DNA from: Melastoma dodecandrum
Lineage: Eukaryota; Streptophyta; Magnoliopsida; Myrtales; Melastomataceae
Assembly: GCA_029817715.1 (NCBI GenBank)
Contig: JARUPY010000385.1
Location: 806,001 to 870,000 of the forward strand
Reading direction: 5' to 3'
DNA length: 64,000 bases
Of this stretch, positions 1 through 8,557 are shown in pieces; position 1 is the stretch's first letter; every line of letters starts with the position of its first letter. Both the position numbers and the translations under genes were made by a program. Below the pieces are notes generated by a model. It saw only the letters and a list, made by a program, of their open reading frames with translations, was not told where the DNA came from and did not search any database.

Positions 1-1
1 G

Positions 2-70
2 TTCTTCCTGCCGGTGCTGTTCGTCGTCATCATCACACCGGCCGTCATCCAGATCATGCACTCGCAGTGA
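2..70 (+). CDS. C-terminal end of a membrane protein, possibly TadC/T2SF type (partial)
   Basis: Only the last 22 codons lie in the window, ending at a TGA at 68-70. The visible peptide is one hydrophobic segment (FFLPVLFVVIITPAV) followed by a short polar tail, so the protein ends in a membrane helix. Type II secretion F-domain proteins such as TadC often end this way, with a final helix and a few residues after it. That assignment is a guess from 22 residues. Any inner-membrane protein with a C-terminal helix would fit. Confidence 0.45.
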   Translation, partial: FFLPVLFVVIITPAVIQIMHSQ

Positions 71-91
71 CGGCCGGGCGCGACGTCCGGC

Positions 92-349
92 TCAGCGGAT
101 GCGGCCGGGGCGGGTCGGCTCGAACACGATCCGGCGGTGATAGGCGCACCAGCTCTTCCCGTCGGCGACCGGGGCGCCGCAGCAGATCGCCCGGTCGTTC
201 GGCTCGCCGATGATGTACTTGCACACGAAGGCACCCGACTGCGCGAAGGGCACACGCAGGTCGGCCGACGGCTCCTTGACGGTCTCGGCATCGCCGATCT
301 GGGACATGCGGACGAGTTGATTCATGGTGTCGATCGGCTCAATAAGCAT
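92..349 (-). CDS. Short protein with a GcrA-like C-terminal cysteine motif
   Basis: An 85-residue protein. Its second half (CCGAPV..GKSWCAYHRRI, about residues 56-75) resembles the C-terminal signature of GcrA, the alphaproteobacterial cell-cycle regulator that works with sigma70 and CcrM methylation: paired cysteines, a glycine-rich turn, then C..H.R. The N-terminal DNA-binding helix-turn-helix of true GcrA (usually about 150-175 residues in all) is absent. This is therefore a short GcrA-related protein, not GcrA. The start is uncertain: ATG at 349 or the ATG at 325 (MNQLVRMS) both fit, and neither has a strong Shine-Dalgarno sequence. The gene converges on the partial membrane protein. Its target is unknown. 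Confidence 0.6.
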   Translation of the reverse strand: MLIEPIDTMNQLVRMSQIGDAETVKEPSADLRVPFAQSGAFVCKYIIGEPNDRAICCGAPVADGKSWCAYHRRIVFEPTRPGRIR

Positions 350-727
350 CCTGCGCGGTGGGTACGGGCGCCCCGGCAGACAGTGAGGGTGAGACGCCGT
401 TCGTTCGGGCGGCGACCCCGTGTCGCGTCCAGAGGAGCGGCGTCCGGAGAGGCCAGCGCGATGCCGGCCGCGGGGACCGGCGCGATCGGCGTCATCGTGT
501 TGTCGTAACTGGGGTTACAGCAATTTAAAACAAGACCAGCCTGCATTGGCTGCATCGGAGAACGGTGCAGGATGCGTAGCTCGACGCAATCGGCGTCGGC
601 TGGATTGCCATTCGGCATCCCTGACGAAACCGCCCGAACGCTCCCGATCGGCCCGGCCCCGGAGGTGCAAGCCGGCCGGCCCTGTGATTTGGTGACCCTT
701 TCGCCAACAGAGCCGGATCCGCCGACC
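350..727. other. Gene-free gap upstream of the GcrA-like gene and the sulfurtransferase
   Basis: About 380 bases between two divergent starts. I see no convincing gene. A less GC-rich stretch near 505-545 contains the inverted repeat GTAAC-TGGG-GTTAC and an AT-rich AATTTAAAAC, and is the likeliest place for the promoters of one or both flanking genes. The longer open frames through here have low-quality codon use and are extensions of neighbours. Confidence 0.4.
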
Positions 728-1576
728 ATGGCCCACGCGCCCCTCGTGTCAACCGACTGGCTGCACGACCGTCTCGCCGCTCCCGACATCGTGGTGCTCG
801 ACGCCTCCTGGTACCTGCCGGCCGCCGGCCGCGACCCGGAGGCCGAGTTCCGCGCGGCCCACATCCCCGGCGCCCGGCGCTTCGACCTCGACGCCATGAG
901 CGACACCGAGTCGAGCCTGCCGCACATGCTGCCCCGGCCAGAGGTCTTCGCCGCGCGGATGCGGGCGCTCGGCGTCGGCGACGGCCAGCAGATCGTGGTC
1001 TACGACGGCCACGGCCTGTTCTCGGCGCCCCGCGTCTGGTGGATGCTCAAGGCCTTCGGGGTGCGCGACGCCCTGGTGCTGGACGGCGGCCTCCCCGCCT
1101 GGATCGCGGCGGGCTACGCGACCGAAGAGGGCGAGCCGCACCCGGCGGAGCGCCGGCACTTCACCGCCCGTCTGGACCACGGCGCAGTGGCGGATGCGGA
1201 TGACGTCGCCCGCGCCCTGGCGAGCGGCTCGGCCCAGGTGGTGGATGCGCGCTCCGGCACGCGGTTCCGCGGCGAGGAGCCGGAGCCGCGCCCCGGCGTC
1301 CGCCCCGGCCACATGCCGGGCGCCCGCAACCTGCATTACGCGGCGCTGCAGCGCGATGGCCGGATGAAGAGCCCGGAGGAACTGTCCGCGGTCTTCGCCG
1401 AGAACGGCATCGATCCGGACCGGCCGATCGTCACCACCTGCGGCTCGGGGGTGACGGCGGCGATCATCGCGCTGGCCCTGGAGACGATGGGCCGACACGC
1501 CCGTGGTCTCTACGACGGCTCGTGGTCGGAATGGGGCGCCGATCCGGCCCGAGCGGTCGCGACGGGGGCGCCGTAG
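728..1576 (+). CDS. sseA: Rhodanese-type 3-mercaptopyruvate sulfurtransferase
   Basis: A 282-residue two-domain sulfurtransferase. The N-terminal rhodanese fold spans about residues 8-125 and the catalytic one about 155-275. The active-site loop CGSGVTA, with Cys238, is the form found in mercaptopyruvate sulfurtransferases; thiosulfate rhodaneses usually have CRKGVTA. Members of this group move sulfur from 3-mercaptopyruvate to acceptors such as cyanide or thiols in the cytoplasm. The ATG at 728 gives MAHAPLVSTDWL, the family's usual beginning; the frame is open further upstream, but that stretch does not look like the family. It stands alone, with no obvious operon partner. Confidence 0.88.
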   Translation: MAHAPLVSTDWLHDRLAAPDIVVLDASWYLPAAGRDPEAEFRAAHIPGARRFDLDAMSDTESSLPHMLPRPEVFAARMRALGVGDGQQIVVYDGHGLFSAPRVWWMLKAFGVRDALVLDGGLPAWIAAGYATEEGEPHPAERRHFTARLDHGAVADADDVARALASGSAQVVDARSGTRFRGEEPEPRPGVRPGHMPGARNLHYAALQRDGRMKSPEELSAVFAENGIDPDRPIVTTCGSGVTAAIIALALETMGRHARGLYDGSWSEWGADPARAVATGAP

Positions 1577-1936
1577 CGCTTCGACCGATGGGGTATCGGG
1601 AGCGCGCTGCCCGTTACGGGGCGGTCCCTTTCCCGGGCGCATGGAGCGGACGCGGAACGCGACCCCGGGATTCGGCACGAGACGTCGCGAAGCGTCCGCC
1701 TGCAACAACCGGTGCCGCCTTGGCAGCGCTTCCCGTGCGGGATCCCGGATCGCCGTCCACTGCGGTCCAGGCGTCCGGGACAGGAGCGACCTTCAAGAGA
1801 GGGGCCGCCGAGACGACCCAGCCGGCTTCCCCCAAACACCTTGCGCGCTGCCCGCTTGCGCATGGCCCGGGCGCACGTCGAACGCAGAGTTCCGCCCTGC
1901 ACCCGCGAAAGGTTCCAGACCTTCCGAAGCCGGGAC
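1577..1936. repeat. Gap between sulfurtransferase and ftrC holding a half copy of palindromic repeat family A
   Basis: No gene was seen in these 360 bases. Positions about 1624-1700 (from CCCTTTCCCGGGCGCATG through GCGGAACGCGACCCCGGG to CACGAGACGTCGCGAAGCG) match one arm of the longer repeats at about 48549-48719 and 51701-51862. Only one arm is clear, so this copy is partial or decayed. Confidence 0.55.
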
Positions 1937-2761
1937 TTACGCCGCCCGCACCACGCGGCGCTTGTCGGCGGCGCTCCATTGCATCAGGCCGACCATCACC
2001 GCGATGGTGGCTATATAGACGAGCCCTTGCAGGGCGGTCGGCCGGTCGGTGTAGCCGACCAGGGCGTGCAGGATGCGGCCCGGCCACGAAGTCTCGGCGA
2101 TCAGCCCGGAGCTGTTCCACAGGGTGTGGCCGAGGACGTCGACGACGCCGGCATTGGCCAGGAACTGGGCCGCCTGCGCGGCGAGGCCCGCGGCCAGGAA
2201 GATGATCAGCACGCTCGTCACCGAGAACACGTAGCGGCTCGGGATCGACGCCAGGCCGAAATAGGTCACCGCCGAGAGCAGCGCGCCCGCCCCGATTCCC
2301 GCGACGGCGCCGAACTGGATATCGGCCCCCGAGGTGCCGGACGCCACGAGGCCGTAGAGGAACAGCACCAGCTCGGCGCCCTCGCGCAGGATTGCGGCGC
2401 CGATCACGATCGACAGGGCGGCGGCCTCGCGCTCGCCCGAGCGCACCGCCGCGCCGGCCGCACGCAGCTCGCCGGCCAGTTCCTTGCCGTGCTTGCTCAT
2501 CCAGGTGTTGTGCCAGACCAGCAGCAGCACCGCGACGATCAGCACTGCGGCGTTCAGGATGTCCTGCCCGCTGCCCTCGAAGGCGTCGGAGATCTTTTCC
2601 GCGAACAAAGCGACCAGACCGGCGCCCGCCAGCCCGCCCGCGATGCCCAGCAGCACCCAGCGCATCCGGCCGGGGATGCCGCGGGTCGCCGCCAGCACGA
2701 TCGAGATGATGAGGCCCGCCTCGATGACTTCGCGGAAGGCGATGACGAAGGCGCCGATCAT
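1937..2761 (-). CDS. ftrC: FTR1-family iron permease, FtrC
   Basis: A 274-residue polytopic inner-membrane protein of the OFeT/FTR1 family, the permease of the FtrABCD ferrous iron importer. Two REXXE-type iron-binding motifs are present: REVIE at residues 10-14 and REGAE at 126-130, each in a hydrophobic helix, as expected for the iron path. The ATG at 2761 (MIGAFVIAFREV) puts the first motif in helix 1 as in the family; the upstream open frame is low-complexity and was not used. It is the last gene of the operon, 49 bases after ftrD. Iron oxidised at the cupredoxin stage is thought to pass through this protein. Confidence 0.9.
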   Translation of the reverse strand: MIGAFVIAFREVIEAGLIISIVLAATRGIPGRMRWVLLGIAGGLAGAGLVALFAEKISDAFEGSGQDILNAAVLIVAVLLLVWHNTWMSKHGKELAGELRAAGAAVRSGEREAAALSIVIGAAILREGAELVLFLYGLVASGTSGADIQFGAVAGIGAGALLSAVTYFGLASIPSRYVFSVTSVLIIFLAAGLAAQAAQFLANAGVVDVLGHTLWNSSGLIAETSWPGRILHALVGYTDRPTALQGLVYIATIAVMVGLMQWSAADKRRVVRAA

Positions 2762-2810
2762 GGCGGTCTCCAGAGATTGCGAGGTGTTGCGAGGGGGTGC
2801 GCGGACCGCG

Positions 2811-4244
2811 CTACCAGATCCAGAACATGAGCACCCAATTGACCACCGACAGGGCGGCCGCACCGGCGATGCAGGTCGTCGCCGCAGCCCGCCGGATTCC
2901 GCCGACGTCGAGGCCGGCGACCCGCCAGGCGAGCCAGACGCTCCACAGGCTCGCCCCGGCGAGCAGCCCAGCGCGCATCTCCGCCACGTAGGGGATCACG
3001 ATGCCGTCGCCGCGCAGGAACGTGACGGTCAGCGCCGAGAGGCCCAGGAAGACGCCGCAGCCCGCCACCGGGATCAGCGTCTGCGTCAGATGGTGGAAGC
3101 GCCGGAGCGACCAGCCCCCGAGGGACAGGGTCGCCAGCGCCACGATCCCCGACAGGACGAGGCCGAGGATCACCGTCGCCGCGCCGATATAGGCCAGGAG
3201 CAGCCCGCCATCGAGGAGGGTCATGACGTCGCTGCGGTCGGGGTAGTTCGTCAGCACGAACCACGGGGCCGACATCTCCAGCGGCCAGGTCACGCCGCGC
3301 TCGATGAGCCAGGTCGCGGCCCATTGCTTGGCGTCGACGTACCAGGGGCTCGCCGACCACTGGAAGGCCCCCACGGCCAGGGCCAGCATCCCGAACAGGA
3401 TCAGCACGGTCTGATCGAGATCCGGCTCGCCGCCGGCCACATGGACGATCTCGTGGTTGGGCGAGCGCAGGGCGAGGCGCACCGCACCGCGATGACCGCT
3501 GCACCGCCCGCACATGTGGCAGGCCCCGGCGCCGCGCATCGTCTTCACCGGCACGAGCGGCGCGCAGTTGAACGCCTTGCTGCCCCGGACGGGCTTGGGT
3601 GAGGCCGCCCAGGCGGCGCGGTCGACTTGGAAGCTGATCGGCGCGAGCTTCGACAGCACCGCGAAGACACCGTTCACCGGGCAGAGATAGCGGCACCAGA
3701 CCCGCTTGTTGCGCCCGTAGAGCAGCCCAATGATGATCGCTGCAAACGTCGAGCCCCCGAGCACGGCCAGAACCGGCTTCGGATAGCCGTAGACGCTGGT
3801 CATCTGGCCGTAGACCGTGGTGCCGGCAAACGCCAGGAACGGCCAGCCCTGCCACGTGATCCAGCGCGGCACGGCGTAGCCGCGGCTCCAGCGGCTGGCG
3901 AACTCGCTGAGGGCTCCTTCGGGGCAGAGCACGCCGCACCACGCCCGGCCGACCAGCACCATGCTGAGCAGCACGAACGGCCACCAGATCCCCCAGAAGG
4001 CGAACTGCGCGGCGAGCGTCAGGTTGGTCCAGATGTGGGCGGCATTGCCCGGCAGCGGCAGCAGGGCCGGCACGATCACCAGGACCGCGTAGACGGCGAT
4101 GATCAGCCACTGGATGGCCCGGATGATCCAGCCGTGACGGCGCAGCCCGTCGCCGAACCGGGCGAGCCGCGCGTCGAGCGTCGCCCGGCGCGAGGGGGCG
4201 CGGGCCAGCGCGAGGGAGCCGGGCGCTGCCGTCGACGCGCTCAT
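2811..4244 (-). CDS. ftrD: Membrane polyferredoxin of the Ftr iron system, FtrD
   Basis: A 477-residue inner-membrane iron-sulfur protein related to NapH. Hydrophobic helices alternate with Cys motifs: Cys103/Cys107 (CGVLCPEG), Cys184/Cys188 (CRYLCPVNG), and a cluster with Cys227, Cys242, Cys245 and Cys248 (CHMCGRC). In characterised FtrABCD systems FtrD is proposed to take electrons from the iron-oxidising step so that the permease can run. Its ATG overlaps the ftrB stop by four bases (ATGA), which implies translational coupling. The order here is A-B-D-C, unlike the A-B-C-D described in Bordetella and Brucella. Several more helices follow residue 260. Confidence 0.88.
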   Translation of the reverse strand: MSASTAAPGSLALARAPSRRATLDARLARFGDGLRRHGWIIRAIQWLIIAVYAVLVIVPALLPLPGNAAHIWTNLTLAAQFAFWGIWWPFVLLSMVLVGRAWCGVLCPEGALSEFASRWSRGYAVPRWITWQGWPFLAFAGTTVYGQMTSVYGYPKPVLAVLGGSTFAAIIIGLLYGRNKRVWCRYLCPVNGVFAVLSKLAPISFQVDRAAWAASPKPVRGSKAFNCAPLVPVKTMRGAGACHMCGRCSGHRGAVRLALRSPNHEIVHVAGGEPDLDQTVLILFGMLALAVGAFQWSASPWYVDAKQWAATWLIERGVTWPLEMSAPWFVLTNYPDRSDVMTLLDGGLLLAYIGAATVILGLVLSGIVALATLSLGGWSLRRFHHLTQTLIPVAGCGVFLGLSALTVTFLRGDGIVIPYVAEMRAGLLAGASLWSVWLAWRVAGLDVGGIRRAAATTCIAGAAALSVVNWVLMFWIW

Positions 4245-4585
4245 TTGGCCACCAGGGTCGCCTTCGCGTCCGGGTGGAAGTCGTCGAACACCTGATAGGT
4301 GCCGGCATCGAGGGTGCGGAACACGATCGCCGAGGTCGAACCGGCGGCCAGCGCCTTCTCGCGCTTGAGTTCCGTGCTCTCGAACTCGACGGGCGACTGG
4401 CCGGTATTCGAGATCTCCAGCTTGAACCGGGTGTTGGCCGGCACCTCGATCACCGCCGGGAGGATCACGCCGTCGCGCATCTCCACCTTGATCACCGGCA
4501 TGTCGTCCGCGCGCACGGGTGCCGCCGCAGCGGCGGGGGCGAGCACGGCGATGGCGAGGCGGACGGAAAGCGACAGGCGAGACAC
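4241..4585 (-). CDS. ftrB: Periplasmic cupredoxin-like protein, FtrB
   Basis: A 114-residue exported protein. It begins with a signal peptide (hydrophobic core about residues 8-24, cleavage after APVRA), followed by a single beta-sandwich resembling cupredoxin-1 domains (VIEVPANTRFKLEISN, then ADDxFHPDAK-like loops near the end). In the Ftr system this protein is thought to oxidise Fe(II) delivered by FtrA. The start is a GTG at 4585 after GGGGAT. It lies 16 bases from ftrA and overlaps ftrD by four bases. A classical copper-site Cys is not visible, which is usual for this subgroup. Confidence 0.85.
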   Translation of the reverse strand: MSRLSLSVRLAIAVLAPAAAAAPVRADDMPVIKVEMRDGVILPAVIEVPANTRFKLEISNTGQSPVEFESTELKREKALAAGSTSAIVFRTLDAGTYQVFDDFHPDAKATLVAK

Positions 4586-4601
4586 GCTGGATCCCCGAGG
4601 T

Positions 4602-5177
4602 TCAATAGGCGCCCTTCTTGCCGACGCCCGCGAAGGTGAAATCCTGCACGACGTCGAAGGGCTCGAACCACGGCCCGACCCCCGTCTCCTTGTCGACGTG
4701 ACGGCCGAAATGGCTGTCCTTGCCGGGGGGCGCGACGGTGACCTTGAGGCGATAGCGACCGGGGCCGAACAGCTTGACGTTGTCGCCGTAATGCGGCCCG
4801 TCGTTGGCGACCATCGGCATCAGCATCCCCGACACCTTCTGGTCGGTCGGCTTGTCGCCGTCGAGCTTCACCGCCTCGAAGCGCACGTTGAGCGCCGGCA
4901 CCCAGTCGCCCTCGGCGAAGCCGTTGCGGTTGTCCTTCGCGGCGCGGATATCCGTCTCAAGATGGAGGTCCGACTGCGCGGCGTCGCGCATCATGCCGGC
5001 GGGCTCCATCTCGATCGGCTGCAGGTAGACGGCCGCGACCTCCAGGCCGTTGCGGGTCACGTGCGGGCCGATCGGTACTTCCTTGGCCGCGGCGGCCCCC
5101 GCGTACGCGAGGAGCGAGGCCGCGGCGAGACCGCGGAGAATCGGGACGACGTTCGGTGCACGCATGCGCTCGCACAT
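4602..5177 (-). CDS. ftrA: Periplasmic iron-binding protein of the P19/Tp34 family, FtrA
   Basis: An exported protein of about 191 residues, the first gene of the iron operon. After a signal peptide (hydrophobic about residues 9-24, ending AGAAAA) comes the single domain of the P19/Tp34 iron transport family. It carries Met/His-rich metal-binding positions: IEMEPAGM, MLMPMVANDGPHYGDN, HFGRHV. Family members bind copper and iron as dimers in the periplasm. I chose the ATG at 5177 because GGGAGG sits 4-5 bases upstream. A longer frame to 5222 adds a poor leader, and an ATG at 5165 is also possible. Confidence 0.88.
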   Translation of the reverse strand: MCERMRAPNVVPILRGLAAASLLAYAGAAAAKEVPIGPHVTRNGLEVAAVYLQPIEMEPAGMMRDAAQSDLHLETDIRAAKDNRNGFAEGDWVPALNVRFEAVKLDGDKPTDQKVSGMLMPMVANDGPHYGDNVKLFGPGRYRLKVTVAPPGKDSHFGRHVDKETGVGPWFEPFDVVQDFTFAGVGKKGAY

Positions 5178-5514
5178 AAGCCCTCCCGCGGGAAGTTCAA
5201 ACAGGAATCGCATCACAATCAAATAATAACAATTCTAATCTAAGGACACGGGCGGGTGCGTATCCGTATTTCTTCAGCCTCGCCCCAGAGATCACAGGAT
5301 TTATGCGGCATCCACGAAGTTTATCGCTGCCCTGTGATCTGACGGATCTTGACCAATCCCTCCAAGTGGGGATCGTCACGGCGTTGTTACGCACGAGCGC
5401 GACACTGCCGTGCGGCGCAGGACGAACGCGGGCGACGCTCTCCCGGCCCTGCGCCACGGCTTGCGCACGCGCGGCGGCCGTTTAAGCCAGTGCTGTACTT
5501 TCGCCGCGAGTCTC
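5178..5514. promoter_or_regulatory. Divergent regulatory region between ftrA and the outer-membrane protein gene
   Basis: This gap has no gene. Positions 5211-5245 are strikingly AT-rich for this genome (AATAATAACAATTCTAATC) and are the likely core of the ftr promoter. Positions 5289-5298 and 5331-5340 form a perfect 10-base inverted repeat (AGATCACAGG / CCTGTGATCT) with a 32-base spacer. That arrangement fits a pair of operator half-sites or a weak hairpin. Iron regulation (Irr, RirA or Fur type) is expected for this operon, but no textbook box is clear. Confidence 0.45.
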
Positions 5515-7632
5515 ATGCGAATCCGCCCCGTATCCCTGGCCCGCGCGACGCTCCTGACGCTGATGGCGCAGTTCGTCGCACCCGCGGCCGTTTCCGCGGC
5601 CGACCCCGCCGCATCCCGCCCCGCCGCGTCCTCTGCCGACTGGTCGGGCGGCTATCTCGGCCTGGAGGGCAGCGCGGGCGGCTCCTACGGGGCCTACACG
5701 TTCGGCCCGACGACGATCGGCGGGCGGCCGGTGCCAGCGTTCAAGAGCGGCGACTCGACGGGCCGCAGCGATCAGGGGCGGAACGCCACCACGGCGGTCG
5801 GCGGATTGTTCGGGGGCTGGAACTGGCAGACGGGCCCCTGGGTCTACGGCGTCGAGGCCAGTCTCGACGCGGCCAACTTGAAGCGGCCGGTCCCCTCGAC
5901 CATCGCGGGCTTCGGCTACGGGGACATGGACCCGGCCTTCAACATCGTGCGCGCCAAGACCGAACTCTACGGCACCCTGCGGGCTCGGCTCGGCTACAGC
6001 TTCGAGCGCTACCTGATCTACGGCGCCTTCGGCCTCGCCGGCGCCAATGCGCGCTTCCTCGCGACCTATCCGGATCTCGACACGGGTGGCGAGACTATGG
6101 CGCGGCGGGAGCTCGGCTATCTCGGCTTCACCCTCGGCGCGGGGGTGCAATACGCCGTCAGCGACCATCTCGCCCTCGGAATCGACTACCGCTACATCGA
6201 TCTCGGCGGCAGCCGGCGCTTCCCGCTGGGCGTGGTGCCCGGAGACCAGGGCGGCCCCGTCTCGACCCGGGCGAGCTTTACCTCGAACCAGATGTTCCTG
6301 CGGCTGATGTGGTTCCCGGACGGGCTGAGGGTGCCGCCCGACCCGGACGAGACCGCCCCGCACGATCCCGACAACGGCGATACCGGCCGCTTCTCGCTGC
6401 ACGGGCAGACGACCCTGATCGCCCAGGGGGTGCCGGGCTTCCGTTCCCCCTACGAGGGTGCGCAGAGCCTGATCCCGCATCAGGCCCGGCAGACCACCAC
6501 GGCCACGATCTTCCTCGGGCTCAAGCTCACCGACACCACGGAGCTCTACTACAATCCCGAGTTCAGCCAGGGCTTCGGCCTGTCGCGGACGCTGGGCGTG
6601 GCGGGCTTCGTCAACGGCGAGGCGCAGAAGGCCGGCGCCCCGTTCCCGAAGCTGCGCTCGAACCGCTACTACGTGAAGCAGACGATCAACCTCGGCGGCG
6701 AGACCGTGGAGGTGCCGGACGGGCCGAACCAGGTCGCCACCCGCTACGATGCCGAGCGGATCACGCTGATCGCCGGCAAGTTCGCCCTGGGCGACTTCTT
6801 CGACGGCAACATCTACGCGCACGATCCGCGGGTGGACTTCTTCAACTGGTCGCTCTGGGGCTCCTCGGCCTGGGACTTCCCGGCCAACCTGCCGGGCTTC
6901 ACGCAGGGCGTCTACGCCGAGTACAACCGGCCCGAATTCGCGATCCGCGCCGCCTACACGCAGGTGCCCAAGGAGCCGTCGAGCGACGTGCTCGACCCGC
7001 GGGTGTTCCGCCGCGCCGGGCTCAACGCGGAGTTCGAGCAACGCTACGTCCTGCCGGGGCTGGATCAGCCGGGCAAGCTGCGCTTCGGGTTCTTCTCGAA
7101 CGTGGGCACCGCGGCCAACAATCGGCAGGTGGTGACGCTGACGCAGCTCGGCGCGTTCGACGACATCAACGACGCGGCCGCGGCGACCCGGCGTCCGCGT
7201 CGCAAGACCGGCGGCTACATCAACCTGGAGCAGGCGCTGACGCCCGAGCTCGGCCTGTTCGCCCGGGCCAGCCTGAATGACGGCCGTACCGAGAACCTGT
7301 CCTTCACCGACATCGACCAGAGTTTCTCCGGCGGCCTGTCGCTGAAGGGCAAGGCCTGGGACCGGCCGGACGACACGGTCGGGATCGGTGCGGCGATGAA
7401 CGGCCTCTCGCCCTCGCACCGGGCGGCCTTCGCGGCCGGCTTCTACGGGCTGCTGATCGGCGACGGACGGCTCGACTACGGCACCGAGCGGGCGCTGGAG
7501 ACCTACTACGCCCTGAACCTGACCAAGTTCGTGACCCTGACCTTCGACTACCAGTTCATCGATAACCCCGGCTACAACCGCGACCGCGGGCCGGCCCACT
7601 TCTTCGCCTCGCGGCTGCACGCGGATTTCTGA
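5515..7632 (+). CDS. Outer-membrane protein: Omp25-like barrel joined to an OprB-like carbohydrate porin
   Basis: A 705-residue exported protein. A signal peptide (about residues 1-28, ending VSAA) is followed by two distinct parts. Residues about 40-265 have the DWSGGYLGLEGS...WNWQTGPWVYGVE pattern of rhizobial Omp25/opacity-like eight-stranded barrels. Residues about 290-705 match OprB-type carbohydrate-selective porins (FSLHGQTTLIAQ, WGSSAWDFPANLPGFTQG, QRYVLPGLDQPGKLRFG, and a C-terminal strand ending in Phe). The likely role is a sugar or small-solute channel with an extra barrel or surface domain. A proline- and acid-rich linker (PPDPDETAPHDPDNGDTG, near residue 275) separates the parts. 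The ATG at 5515 begins a normal signal peptide. Confidence 0.82.
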   Translation: MRIRPVSLARATLLTLMAQFVAPAAVSAADPAASRPAASSADWSGGYLGLEGSAGGSYGAYTFGPTTIGGRPVPAFKSGDSTGRSDQGRNATTAVGGLFGGWNWQTGPWVYGVEASLDAANLKRPVPSTIAGFGYGDMDPAFNIVRAKTELYGTLRARLGYSFERYLIYGAFGLAGANARFLATYPDLDTGGETMARRELGYLGFTLGAGVQYAVSDHLALGIDYRYIDLGGSRRFPLGVVPGDQGGPVSTRASFTSNQMFLRLMWFPDGLRVPPDPDETAPHDPDNGDTGRFSLHGQTTLIAQGVPGFRSPYEGAQSLIPHQARQTTTATIFLGLKLTDTTELYYNPEFSQGFGLSRTLGVAGFVNGEAQKAGAPFPKLRSNRYYVKQTINLGGETVEVPDGPNQVATRYDAERITLIAGKFALGDFFDGNIYAHDPRVDFFNWSLWGSSAWDFPANLPGFTQGVYAEYNRPEFAIRAAYTQVPKEPSSDVLDPRVFRRAGLNAEFEQRYVLPGLDQPGKLRFGFFSNVGTAANNRQVVTLTQLGAFDDINDAAAATRRPRRKTGGYINLEQALTPELGLFARASLNDGRTENLSFTDIDQSFSGGLSLKGKAWDRPDDTVGIGAAMNGLSPSHRAAFAAGFYGLLIGDGRLDYGTERALETYYALNLTKFVTLTFDYQFIDNPGYNRDRGPAHFFASRLHADF

Positions 7633-7737
7633 TCGGGACGCCGGCACTTCGGCCGCGAGGCCTCGCGGCGCGGCCGTCTTCGCGCGGGAGGCGAGACGAC
7701 ATGGTCGACGCCTGCGGCGATGTCCGAGGCGGCCGTG

Positions 7738-8469
7738 TCAGTCCTCCGCCTCGATCGTCGTCGCTCCGAAGATCCCTTCAAACGCCGCCCGGAGCTGCAT
7801 ATCGACCTCGGCCAGGCTCACGGGCAGGCCGAGATCGACCAGACTCGTCACGCCGTGCTGGCGCACCCCGCAGGGTACGATCCCGTCGAAATGCGAGAGG
7901 TCCGGCTCCACGTTCAGGCTGATCCCGTGGAAGCTGACCCAGCGGCGCACCCGGATGCCGATCGCCGCGATCTTGTCCTCGACCTCCAGCCCCTTCTCGG
8001 GGCGGCGCACCCAGACGCCGACCCGGTCCTCCCGGCGCTCGGCGCGGACGTTGAAGGCCGCGAGCGTCTCGATCAGCCACGCCTCCAGGCTCGCCACGTA
8101 GGCGCGCAGGTCGCGGCTGCGGCGGTCGAGGTCGAGCATCACGTAGGCCACGCGCTGGCCGGGCCCGTGATAGGTGTATTGCCCGCCGCGCCCCGTGGCG
8201 TGGACCGGGAACCGGTCGGGCGCCACCAGATCCTCCGGCCGCGCCGATGTGCCGGCCGTGTAGAGCGGCGGGTGCTCCAGCAGCCAGACGCATTCGGGCG
8301 CCGCGCCGCGGGCGATGGCCTCCGCGCGGGCCTCCATCCACGCGATGGCCGCCGCGTAGTCCACCGGGCCGTCGCTCACCCGCCATGCCACCGGCCCGGC
8401 CACCGGATCGGAGCCGGGCCGCTTCGGGAAGGCATGCGGGCTGACCGTGAGGCGCGGCGCGTTTACCAA
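7738..8469 (-). CDS. lipB: Octanoyl-[acyl carrier protein]:protein octanoyltransferase LipB
   Basis: A 243-residue cytoplasmic enzyme that transfers octanoate from acyl carrier protein to lipoyl domains, the first step of lipoate synthesis. Family motifs are clear: [15 protein letters not shown] around residues 91-105 and the catalytic cysteine in GIVPCGV with the following QHGVTSL. Its length agrees with alphaproteobacterial LipB. It is convergent with the porin gene and divergent from the fliN-like gene, so it probably has its own promoter. Confidence 0.93.
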   Translation of the reverse strand: MVNAPRLTVSPHAFPKRPGSDPVAGPVAWRVSDGPVDYAAAIAWMEARAEAIARGAAPECVWLLEHPPLYTAGTSARPEDLVAPDRFPVHATGRGGQYTYHGPGQRVAYVMLDLDRRSRDLRAYVASLEAWLIETLAAFNVRAERREDRVGVWVRRPEKGLEVEDKIAAIGIRVRRWVSFHGISLNVEPDLSHFDGIVPCGVRQHGVTSLVDLGLPVSLAEVDMQLRAAFEGIFGATTIEAED

Positions 8470-8557
8470 GGGTTCACCATCCTGCGTCGATGGTCGAAGC
8501 CTTCAACACCCGCGGCCGGCGGTTGCAAGGTTCGGCCGCGAGACGGGATGGCGGATT

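Noticed and set aside
5211..5245. A standard Irr or Fur box before ftrA
   Set aside because: The AT-rich stretch has partial similarity only, with no clear symmetrical consensus.
5482..7647. A 721-codon minus-strand open frame opposite the large porin
   Set aside because: The porin on the plus strand has a signal peptide and family motifs. The opposite frame is an artefact of high GC.
8447..8557. Longer FliN-like start at an ATG near 8447
   Set aside because: It would overlap the lipB start and adds residues unlike the family. A GTG at 8558 gives the normal domain.
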